Source of the DNA: CAZSXU01 sp964610505
GTDB lineage: Bacteria; Arandabacterota; Arandabacteria; JAGLYR01
Direction of reading: 5' to 3'
DNA length: 64,000 bases
Assembly (NCBI GenBank): GCA_964610505.1
Contig: CAZSXU010000006.1
Location: 73,411-137,410, forward strand
Shown in pieces: positions 57,086-64,000 of this stretch. Made by a program: the position numbers and the translations under genes. The notes beneath the pieces are model-generated. The model worked only from the letters and a program-made list of their open reading frames with translations. It was not told the DNA's origin and searched no databases. Every line of letters begins with the position of its first letter. The stretch's first letter is position 1.

Positions 57086-59056
57086 CTACTTGAAGCGATA
57101 CAGCGTGAGGCCCTCTTCCGTATGCAGGGCCTCCAGATGCCCGGTAATGAACTGATCGAGGAAGCCGTCGTATCCCGGACCGTACATCGGGGCGAAGACC
57201 CGGCCGAGGACGTGGTTGTAGATCACGTGGGTCACGCCCTTCGCTCGGAGGTCGGCGGCAAATGCTGCGGGGGTTCCCGCCGTCGCCGTCCACTGAGCGA
57301 TCTGAGACGCCTCGAAAGAACTGTCCGCGAGGTACGGCCGCTCGAGATAGTACCCCTCGTTCTCCCAGATCATCAGAATGCGGGCTTCGGGAGAAAGGGT
57401 CTCATTCGCGTGGCGAATGATCGGGTAGGAGTGGACGGAATTCGACAGGTATTCCTCTCTGGAGACGTCCCCCGTCACGACGGGAAGCTTGGCCCCCGCG
57501 TTTCGGGCCAGCATCGGAACTTGGAAGACGGCCAGGAAGGCGAGCACGCACGCCACGCCCAAGCCTCGCACGTAATTCTTCTTCGAACCCAGGGCGTCGC
57601 GATCGAACGACCACAGGATCCCCGCCGTCGCGGTGCTCGTGAGCGGCAGGAGAGGAATCAGGAAACGAATCTGCTGTGAGGTGGCCGCCCAGCACACGAA
57701 GGGAATCACGCAGAGCCCGAGCATTTTCAGCCAGGGCGCCCGGTTTCTCATCAGGGCCGCCAGCGGAATAAACGCCAGCGGAAGCGGAGAAATCACCCCG
57801 TCGAAGTGCCGGTAGTTTCTGCCCATCTGGCCCTCGACGGCGGCGTTCCAGGGGAGCAGAAGATAGTCGCCCAGGCCGCGGCCCATCCCGATGGACCGTT
57901 GCCAGCGGACCAGCTGGTCCCCCAGCACCTTGCTCCACCCGGGCGATTCGAACACCGACGGGAACAGGGGGTACACGGGGTTCCCGGTCGTTGCGAGATT
58001 CTTCACCAGCCAGGGGGCGACCGGGATTCCGAACAAGAGCAGGACGATGCCCCACCTTCTCACAGGCAGAGGTCGAAGGCCGACGATCATGAGAGCGAGA
58101 ACCGACAGGGCGAAGAACAGTCCCGTGTACTTGCACCCCATGAGGTAACCGGCGAACAGAGCCGCCAGCCAAAGAAACCCGTCCCGACGGTGGTGCTCCG
58201 CCTCCAGAATGGCGATCACCGCCAGCAGAAAGAACAGCGCCATTCCTAGGTCGGTGTTGCCCGCCGTGCGGGCACTCGTGATGGTGGGGCTCAGGAAGAA
58301 CAGAAGCACGGCCAGGAGGGACCCCGGCGCCGGGATGAATCGTCGCGCCAGAATGAAAGTCCCGGCCGAGACGGCCAATCGCATCACGAAGTCCAGAACC
58401 CGGGCGGCCGGCTCGCCCCCCAACAGGTACGTGAGGGTCGTCAGGATCTCGAGATTGTGAGGCATGTTGCTGAAGAAATTCAGGGGCACAGGAAGGATTC
58501 GATGATCGGCGGCATAGCGCTTGGGCAGGTTGAGGTGGTAGACGAGGGAATCGTGCGCCGTGGGCGGCGCGAGGGAGAGCCAAAGTGTGGCGACCAACAC
58601 GGGGGTCAGGATCAGAACGAATGCGGCCGAGGCCGCGCCCACCGTGTTCGTGCGGCACATCGTGTCGCGAATTTCAAAGAGAACGGTTCGGAGGTCCCGA
58701 TACCACACGACCATGGGGACCATAACGAGAACCCAACCGACCCACGGGTACAACCCGCCGATGAGACCGATGGCAAGGACCCCGTAGGTCAGGAAGAAAA
58801 ACCCTAGACCCAGGGACAGAAACAGCCTCTCTCCCGTTCGTTCGGGAACGGCCTTGAGCCAGATGAGCATCCTGCGGCCCAGAGCTGAAGCCCCCAGCAC
58901 GAGCAGGAAATTGCAGCAGATCCCGCCTAGGTGCTCCAGCCAGAGGCCCCCGGACCGGACGGGATGGCGAATCGCGAAGAAGGCCAGAACCACGACGCAC
59001 CAGACGAGGATCAGAACCAGGAGAGTGTGGGCCAACCTGTGCTCTCGAGATATCAT
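57086..59056 (-). CDS. Polytopic membrane protein, GT-C glycosyltransferase type
   Basis: 656 residues from ATG 59056, preceded by GGAAG. A longer frame to 59197 has no ribosome binding site and crosses the promoter. About a dozen membrane helices starting LLVLILVWCVVVLAFFAI. The first large loop has LSLAPPTAHDSLVYHLNLPKRYAADHRILPVPLNFFSNMPH, with the Asp and His residues of a GT-C catalytic loop. Later LFFLSPTITSARTAGNTDLGMALFFLL and LMGCKYTGLFFALSVLALM resemble ArnT/PMT-like proteins. It ends with a soluble domain (ARILMIWENEGYYLERPYLAD). Donor and acceptor are unknown. Confidence 0.83.
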   Translation of the reverse strand: MISREHRLAHTLLVLILVWCVVVLAFFAIRHPVRSGGLWLEHLGGICCNFLLVLGASALGRRMLIWLKAVPERTGERLFLSLGLGFFFLTYGVLAIGLIGGLYPWVGWVLVMVPMVVWYRDLRTVLFEIRDTMCRTNTVGAASAAFVLILTPVLVATLWLSLAPPTAHDSLVYHLNLPKRYAADHRILPVPLNFFSNMPHNLEILTTLTYLLGGEPAARVLDFVMRLAVSAGTFILARRFIPAPGSLLAVLLFFLSPTITSARTAGNTDLGMALFFLLAVIAILEAEHHRRDGFLWLAALFAGYLMGCKYTGLFFALSVLALMIVGLRPLPVRRWGIVLLLFGIPVAPWLVKNLATTGNPVYPLFPSVFESPGWSKVLGDQLVRWQRSIGMGRGLGDYLLLPWNAAVEGQMGRNYRHFDGVISPLPLAFIPLAALMRNRAPWLKMLGLCVIPFVCWAATSQQIRFLIPLLPLTSTATAGILWSFDRDALGSKKNYVRGLGVACVLAFLAVFQVPMLARNAGAKLPVVTGDVSREEYLSNSVHSYPIIRHANETLSPEARILMIWENEGYYLERPYLADSSFEASQIAQWTATAGTPAAFAADLRAKGVTHVIYNHVLGRVFAPMYGPGYDGFLDQFITGHLEALHTEEGLTLYRFK

Positions 59057-59098
59057 GCGGCGCTTCCGATTTGGGGTCCCATGCGTTGGTCGGACAAG

Positions 59099-59127
59099 AC
59101 GGTAGCAGAGCCCTGTATTGCACTCAA
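59099..59127 (-). promoter_or_regulatory. Possible leftward promoter
   Basis: On the minus strand TTGAGT (59122-59127), a 17-bp spacer and TACCGT (59099-59104), about 40 bp before the membrane protein start. Both boxes deviate from consensus. Confidence 0.4.
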
Positions 59128-59202
59128 CAGAATTGTGGGGCCGGGCGGCGAGCATCCCCTGCGTGCCGGAGGCGCCCGCGCGTCGCGGCGGGGACAAAAG
59201 GC

Positions 59203-59232
59203 TTGACAGTGGCCGAAGAGCGTGAGTATAGT
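59203..59232 (+). promoter_or_regulatory. Promoter of the TolB-like lipoprotein gene
   Basis: A perfect TTGACA at 59203-59208, an 18-bp spacer, TATAGT at 59227-59232. The leader is about 105 nt. Confidence 0.75.
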
Positions 59233-59346
59233 CCCTGAGATTGGCCGGATGGGTTGAGAGCGATCGGCCATCTCCCTAGATATGCGAGTGCGGCCAGGCG
59301 GAAGCCTGGCTTCAGCCTGGATCTGTTGAACCTAAGGAGGGTCGTC

Positions 59347-60966
59347 TTGAAGTGCGCAATGGGGGCCGTTTTATTCTGCGCGGCGGTGGGTGCGCTCTTT
59401 CTTTCGGGTTGCGGAGACGACGAGGAAACGCTGACCTGCGAGTATTGCGAACACTGGAATCTCCTTCTCGACGGCCTCGCCCGACACCCGGCTTTCAGTC
59501 CGGATCCGAACCACCCCGACCGCATTGCGTTCAGTTCCAAGCGGTCCGATGCGAATAGTGTCGTGGAGGAGGATCGGTACGAGCACATCTGGGTGAAGGA
59601 CGGGGACAATCTGTACAAGATCACGTCCGCCGACTACGACGATTTCCAGCCGTCCTGGTCTCCCGACGGCACGCGGATTGCGTTCACGCGGCAGCTCGAC
59701 GGGCGCTTCGACCTCTGGGTGGTGGACGTGGCGAGCCTCGCGTCCCCGGGGCTTCCGGTGCGCCTGACGTCAGAGGCGAATGTGGATGCGGGAGCCTCCG
59801 AGAGCTCCTGGCAGGAGTCCGAGGGGCATGTCTGGGTTGTGTTTGCCTCTGGAGGGGATATCTACCGCATCCACAATTCCGGTGGAACTCCGACGAAGCT
59901 GATTCCTGACCCTCTGGATGTGGCGGGACGGTGCGGGTATCCTGAGTTTCCGGATCTTCAGCCTGCGGTCGGCCCCGGTGGCCGGGTGGCGTTCACGTCG
60001 GTCGGTCGCGGAGAGGTCGGAAACGTCGACGTGAGCGGGTACTTCGAGCAGGTCATAGGAGGCGAGACAACCGAAGTGGAGGTCACGGACGCGGAAATCT
60101 ACCTGGATGACTGCAACACCGGTTTCACGGCGCCCCACAGCTTCGTCTTTCTGCCGGTGAGGCCCGACCAGGGAAGCTACACGGTCGGAGTCGAATCGCC
60201 GGCTCACTGCAATCGGCGCGACATCTCTCCGGTTGTCCGCCCCAATCAGACTACGTCGCTTCGCTTCAATTTTTTCCCCACGGCCGGGGACGTCTACCTT
60301 TGGGTGTATGAGGCGAACTGCAACATCTACGACATCTTCGAGGGAGATACCACGTTCCATTTCCGCATGGGCACGGGATTCCCGGAGCCTGCCGACAGTA
60401 CGCTCAAGTGCCTCGAACCCGGCAACCACGTGATCCTGATCGAGTGGAACTCGTTCAGCCGGGATACCACGGTGAGCATTACGGCGGGGGAAACAGAAAT
60501 GTTGTACGTCTTCCAGGCCAAGGACGGTTCCAACGCCCCCATGCGGCCCTATGCCGGTGTCGGCGATCCGCCCGTCGGCCTGGCCCCTCAGCAATCGATG
60601 TACGAGGCCATCTGGATCGCCGACCTCGAGAACCACAAGATGGTGGGCTTCTGGTCCATGAGCTCGCAGTTTGAGCAGGCGACCTGGTCGCCGACCGGGC
60701 AGTACGTCGCCTTCGTGGCGTCGGACCTGGTTCGGAACGTCTGGGGGGTGCGAATCGCGGATGTCGATGGGGAATCCTCCTCCATCTGGTCCGTTCCTCT
60801 TCCCGGAAGCTCGGGATCGGCATCCTGCATGCGATCCGCCTACCATCTCTCGTGGAATTCGTCCGGGGACCGTCTGGCCGTTGCGATGGGGGACTGTCAG
60901 GGAGCCTCAGGACCCCAGGATCTCCAGATCTGGATTGTGGATCCCAGGCCGTTTCTTGGGAAATAA
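59347..60966 (+). CDS. TolB-like beta-propeller (PD40) lipoprotein
   Basis: 539 residues from TTG 59347, with AAGGAGG exactly 6 nt upstream; the open frame extends to 59254 but lacks such a site. Lipobox FLSGC. Residues about 45-240 contain PD40/WD40-like blades (HPAFSPDPNHPDRIAFSSKR, YDDFQPSWSPDGTRIAFTRQLDGRFDLWVVDV, GGDIYRIHNSGGTPTKL). A middle part (about 250-400) has PEGA-like strands (SYTVGVESPAHC). A last blade QFEQATWSPTGQYVAFVASD precedes YHLSWNSSGDRLAVAMGDCQ. Probably periplasmic or surface-exposed, with the propeller split by an inserted domain. Partner unknown. Confidence 0.85.
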   Translation: MKCAMGAVLFCAAVGALFLSGCGDDEETLTCEYCEHWNLLLDGLARHPAFSPDPNHPDRIAFSSKRSDANSVVEEDRYEHIWVKDGDNLYKITSADYDDFQPSWSPDGTRIAFTRQLDGRFDLWVVDVASLASPGLPVRLTSEANVDAGASESSWQESEGHVWVVFASGGDIYRIHNSGGTPTKLIPDPLDVAGRCGYPEFPDLQPAVGPGGRVAFTSVGRGEVGNVDVSGYFEQVIGGETTEVEVTDAEIYLDDCNTGFTAPHSFVFLPVRPDQGSYTVGVESPAHCNRRDISPVVRPNQTTSLRFNFFPTAGDVYLWVYEANCNIYDIFEGDTTFHFRMGTGFPEPADSTLKCLEPGNHVILIEWNSFSRDTTVSITAGETEMLYVFQAKDGSNAPMRPYAGVGDPPVGLAPQQSMYEAIWIADLENHKMVGFWSMSSQFEQATWSPTGQYVAFVASDLVRNVWGVRIADVDGESSSIWSVPLPGSSGSASCMRSAYHLSWNSSGDRLAVAMGDCQGASGPQDLQIWIVDPRPFLGK

Positions 60967-61026
60967 CAGGCTGTTGTGTGCCCTGCCGCACGTTATGCGA
61001 GGCCAATCCCGAGTGCAGAATGGATC

Positions 61027-61056
61027 TTGACACCCGCAAGGGTAGTTTGGTATAAT
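61027..61056 (+). promoter_or_regulatory. Strong promoter of the large secreted protein gene
   Basis: TTGACA at 61027-61032, an 18-bp spacer and a perfect TATAAT at 61051-61056. The predicted start near 61063 leaves about 395 nt before the gene. Confidence 0.85.
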
Positions 61057-61062
61057 GGCGGT

Positions 61063-61458
61063 GTCTTGGTGACTGTGTGCGACAGATTGTGGTCGCATGG
61101 GTTTGTGCGATTCTTGGGCCTGTTCCATTGCACAACGGACAGAGGAGTCCGGCAAGGGAGGTGATAGGGCAGGTACGTACGTCTGGTTAAGGGCAGTTCG
61201 TGCTTCGAACCACTCCTAATGTAGCGTTCTCTAGAGTAACTCGTGTTGGCACGACATCCTTAACAGAAGCCTTTTCCAGGAAAGGGGGACAGTTCAATCT
61301 AGGAGTTCTGCTTGTTTGTGGGGCTGCCGGGGCTGATGGAAGAGACTCGAGCATCGCTCGTTGCGCCAATCCCAGCTGGCGGGTGATTCGAGGTTCGGTC
61401 TCCAGTCCTCGAGCATAGCTTCGAATGTTGCATTTTGGTTGATTTGGAGGGTCTAGTT
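61063..61458 (+). promoter_or_regulatory. Long structured 5' leader
   Basis: About 395 nt between promoter and ATG 61459. Stems: TGCGAC (61078-61083)/GTCGCA (61092-61097), GTTCG (61196-61200)/CGAAC (61206-61210), TCGAGG (61388-61393)/CCTCGA (61407-61412). A near-complete anti-16S site AAGGGAGGTGAT (61154-61165) is followed only by a nine-codon frame from GTG 61161. Base composition is lower in GC than the flanking genes. No known riboswitch was recognised. Confidence 0.45.
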
Positions 61459-64000
61459 ATGAAGAGAACCGTGCTGTCTGCGCTTTGCGTTTGCGCGATC
61501 GCAACACTCGGCCTCTCCACGCTTGCTTTGGCTGAGAAGCCTCCTGCCAGGGAATTTATACCGGCCTCGAGGGACGGCGCTATGCTGAACTTGTCGGAGC
61601 CTCTGGTGTTCAAGCAGGGCGGCGACACAGTGTGGCTGCAAGTGTACATCGGTGATGATGCGTGTCCTTGTGATGTAAGGCACGGTGGCGAGTGTAGCGG
61701 AGGTCCGCCCGATAGTTGTACTTTCTGTTTCGAGAACTACGTTCCCGGCACGGCCGAGCAGTGGGCATACTACGGAAGTCCGGGTACCTTGTTTGAACCG
61801 CCGTCGAAAGGCGTTGGAAACGGTTTCTCGACGGTGGACGCAAGGACTCTGGGTTCTCCGAGTGGAGAAGACTGGTGGCATGTTGACAATTACCAGGGAT
61901 ATGATGCCTATGGTTGGTGGTGTGGGGGCCTGGAAGGTGACCGCTGCGAACTCTGGGAGAATGCGCCTGGTTACGGTGATAATTGGGTCCAGTTGCTTGT
62001 TCTGAATCCGGGCATAGGAACCTATGTCGGTGACGTCACGTTGTCGTGCGCCGTCCAGTACGATACGGAGTGCGACTACGACTACGCCTACATTCAGTAC
62101 TCAAACGACGCCGGAGCAAGCTGGGACAACGTGGCCACGCTCAACGGGACCAGCCGCATTGTGCCGAGTGGCGCCGCCTGTGGTGGCGACTATTTCGGTA
62201 ACGGCATTGCGGATCAGGGCAGTCCGGAATGGGTCGACTTCGAGGAAGTGGTCGAGGTTACCAATGCGGCCGACTTCCGGATTGGATTCAAGTTCGAGTC
62301 CGACGGTGCCTGGAGTGACAAGGACGGCCGTGGGAATACCCAGGGTGCGTTCTTCGTGGACGACGTCCTGATCTCGGACTCACTGGACGTTGAGCTCGAA
62401 TTCGAGAATATGGACGACGATTTCGATGCCGCTTGGGAGATCGCTTCGCCTCCGCCGGTTGCCAACCACTGGTGGATGGCCTACGATCCCGATCCCCCGA
62501 AGGAGCCCGAGGAAGGCGCCGACATTTGTGAGATCGGCTCTTCGTGGTGCTGGGCGGGTTGTCCTTACGTCGATGACCGGTGGAGGGTTCCTCCGGATGA
62601 CAACGGCTTCCATTATCGGCTGATGTCTCCGAAGATCTACACCGGTTGGGGAGAACCCACGGTGCCGAAGGAGTACGCCGGCCTTGCAGTCCAGTATGAC
62701 ATATTCATCTGTTTCAAGGAGAACTTCTGCGACTATTACGACACGCAGGTGAACGTGTACAACGCAGCACCGCTCGGTGAGCCGTTGAACAAAGGTTGGT
62801 GTGGTTGGAAGAACGTCGACGGCTACATCTATTACGGTGGCTGTGACTTCATGAACATCGACGACCAGGAAGACGTGAGTCAGTTCATGGGCTCGTCGGT
62901 TGACACCGTGTGGTATGCCTGGGACATGCTGGACGTGGGTGCCACGGATGACTTCTGCTGGACGACCGTGACTCCGGCGCCCCATAGGAAGTCCCAGATG
63001 ATCGTCGACAACATCAGCTTCGGTCTGTTCGATGCCTCGGGCACGTTCTTCCACGCTCGTGTGATCGACATGCTCCAGGACTCGTTCGATCTGGAAACCG
63101 ATGCTCACAACGCTCTTCTCGCGAACGGCGAAATGCCGAAGGACTATATCGCGCGATCCGAGTCGTTGACGGTCGATATCCATGACATGAACAGGCTGGA
63201 CGGTGTGGATGCCTGGGTCCGGTTGTACTACTCTGATGACGCAGGGGACAACTGGAACTATAACGACATGGTTTGCGTCCTTCCGGATCAGAACAACCCG
63301 GAGCTCGGCGGCACTTACTGCGGATCCATCGCGGCCAGTGAGGTTCCGAGCAGCATCGGCGGACTGTGGACGCCGGGCACGGAGATCTGGTACTACATTG
63401 CGGTCAAGGACAACCTGAACAACATCGCGTACTGGCCCGATGATGCCGATCCTTCGTCGGATCCGCCCGCCCGCCCGTACTTCAACAACTACTGGGAGTT
63501 CAGCATTCTGCCTGGCGTCAACTACTGCGAGTCTCCGAACCGGATTCTCCTGGTCGACGACTTCGGACGGAATGACTTCGATTACCATCCCTGTAGGTCT
63601 GAGACTACGGCCTTTGCGGGAGAGAACTTCTACGAAGGTCTTCTGACGGACCTCGGGTTCGGTTACGATAAGTACGATGTCCAGGGGGCCTCCACGGGCC
63701 TGACCAACGAGCCGTGGGCGCTGGTTTCGTACCCGGATACGCTGAACCCGGATTCCGTGGTTTCCAACTATGACGCCGTAATCTGGTTCTCCTCAAGGTT
63801 CGATCAGTACACGGTCGGCGATACGATGTGCTGCCGACTGTTCGACTTCGTCCGTAAGGGTGGACACTTGTTCATAGCCGGTAACAACATCGGCGTGGAC
63901 ATGACCGACTACGGCGACTACTCGACTACAGCGGAAGATACGTGTGACTTCTACGGCGGCATCATCGGCGCGAAGATGGAGCCTCCGGGTGAATCGTCTC
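61459..64000 (+). CDS. Very large secreted multidomain protein, truncated at right edge
   Basis: 847 codons are present and the frame is still open at the window end. ATG 61459 follows GGAGGG. Signal peptide TVLSALCVCAIATLGLSTLALA. The N-terminal part resembles the jelly-roll/MAM-like domains of immune-inhibitor-A-type secreted proteins (DYAYIQYSNDAGASWDNVATLNG, QGAFFVDDVLISDS). Near residue 695 comes RILLVDDFGRNDFD, then DAVIWFSSRFDQYTVGD and FVRKGGHLFIAGNNIGVDM, the same LLVDD plus GGxLxxxG layout as the two lipoproteins at 52558 and 55017. Very rich in Asp, Trp, Tyr and Cys. No protease motif such as HExxH is visible in the part present. Confidence 0.85.
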   Translation, partial: MKRTVLSALCVCAIATLGLSTLALAEKPPAREFIPASRDGAMLNLSEPLVFKQGGDTVWLQVYIGDDACPCDVRHGGECSGGPPDSCTFCFENYVPGTAEQWAYYGSPGTLFEPPSKGVGNGFSTVDARTLGSPSGEDWWHVDNYQGYDAYGWWCGGLEGDRCELWENAPGYGDNWVQLLVLNPGIGTYVGDVTLSCAVQYDTECDYDYAYIQYSNDAGASWDNVATLNGTSRIVPSGAACGGDYFGNGIADQGSPEWVDFEEVVEVTNAADFRIGFKFESDGAWSDKDGRGNTQGAFFVDDVLISDSLDVELEFENMDDDFDAAWEIASPPPVANHWWMAYDPDPPKEPEEGADICEIGSSWCWAGCPYVDDRWRVPPDDNGFHYRLMSPKIYTGWGEPTVPKEYAGLAVQYDIFICFKENFCDYYDTQVNVYNAAPLGEPLNKGWCGWKNVDGYIYYGGCDFMNIDDQEDVSQFMGSSVDTVWYAWDMLDVGATDDFCWTTVTPAPHRKSQMIVDNISFGLFDASGTFFHARVIDMLQDSFDLETDAHNALLANGEMPKDYIARSESLTVDIHDMNRLDGVDAWVRLYYSDDAGDNWNYNDMVCVLPDQNNPELGGTYCGSIAASEVPSSIGGLWTPGTEIWYYIAVKDNLNNIAYWPDDADPSSDPPARPYFNNYWEFSILPGVNYCESPNRILLVDDFGRNDFDYHPCRSETTAFAGENFYEGLLTDLGFGYDKYDVQGASTGLTNEPWALVSYPDTLNPDSVVSNYDAVIWFSSRFDQYTVGDTMCCRLFDFVRKGGHLFIAGNNIGVDMTDYGDYSTTAEDTCDFYGGIIGAKMEPPGESS

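Noticed and set aside
61200..61418. 72-codon frame in the leader of the large secreted protein
   Set aside because: GTG start with only a weak AAGGG upstream, and a product without protein-like pattern. A leader peptide is possible but not supported.
1..64000. tRNA or rRNA genes
   Set aside because: No cloverleaf with a T-loop GGTTCGAATCC-type box and no rRNA signature was seen in intergenic regions.

Overview
The window reads as a chromosomal piece of a high-GC, Gram-negative, free-living bacterium. Signs of a diderm envelope are a predicted outer-membrane beta-barrel, many lipoproteins with clear lipoboxes, SecD/SecF and LysM proteins. Genes carry Shine-Dalgarno sites, GTG and TTG starts are common, and many intergenic regions hold classical TTGACA-N16-18-TATAAT promoters. 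That promoter type argues against Bacteroidota. DUF4159 and DUF4175 proteins, LLVDD-type secreted lipoproteins, a lamin-tail-domain protein and glyQ/glyS fit a deep FCB-type lineage (Eisenbacteria, Krumholzibacteriota, Latescibacterota or Gemmatimonadota-like). This placement is an inference from gene content, not from a marker phylogeny. No rRNA, tRNA, CRISPR array, transposase or phage gene was seen.

Layout. 1-7.9 kb: a TPR protein running off the left edge, ksgA, an outer-membrane barrel, two NTF2-like lipoproteins, a divergent polysaccharide deacetylase and pdxJ. 8-10.6 kb: secD-secF. 10.6-18.6 kb: an envelope cluster of an NTF2-like protein, a DUF4159 protein, a very large DUF4175 coiled-coil protein, a TPR protein and a GATase-like secreted protein. 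18.6-31 kb is the regulatory, accessory-looking part. It holds a 36-bp tandem repeat, two overlapping response regulators, a full-length AlkP-superfamily lipoprotein that has lost nearly all catalytic residues, a lamin-tail protein, a REC-XRE-cupin fusion, a small excisionase-type HTH protein and a 1.1-kb non-coding region with a sigma-54 promoter. After that come a small secreted peptide, a 1006-residue TPR-GAF-sigma54 activator and an AraC/GyrI regulator.

31-42.6 kb is housekeeping: vanZ-like, hisS, aspS, two coiled-coil/LysM envelope proteins, phoH-ybeY-mgtE, recO, glyQ, glyS. 42.6-52.4 kb is a tightly packed membrane-glycan cluster: AlkP phosphodiesterase, polyprenyl-P-sugar synthase-like GT2, flippase-like protein, YfhO-like protein, GT39-like glycosyltransferase fused to TPRs, and a second AlkP lipoprotein. 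52.5-64 kb holds two paralogous large lipoproteins with duplicated 3' ends, a large membrane protein of the glycosyltransferase type, a TolB-like beta-propeller lipoprotein, and the start of a very large secreted protein behind a roughly 400-nt leader.

The best candidate for an undescribed system is at 25.6-29.6 kb. A secreted small peptide gene behind a perfect sigma-70 promoter sits next to a TPR-sensor sigma-54 activator. Upstream lies a canonical sigma-54 promoter with inverted repeats on its upstream side and two tight hairpins just after the predicted start site. This suggests a peptide- or envelope-sensing circuit that controls a structured RNA or itself. The linkage is inference.
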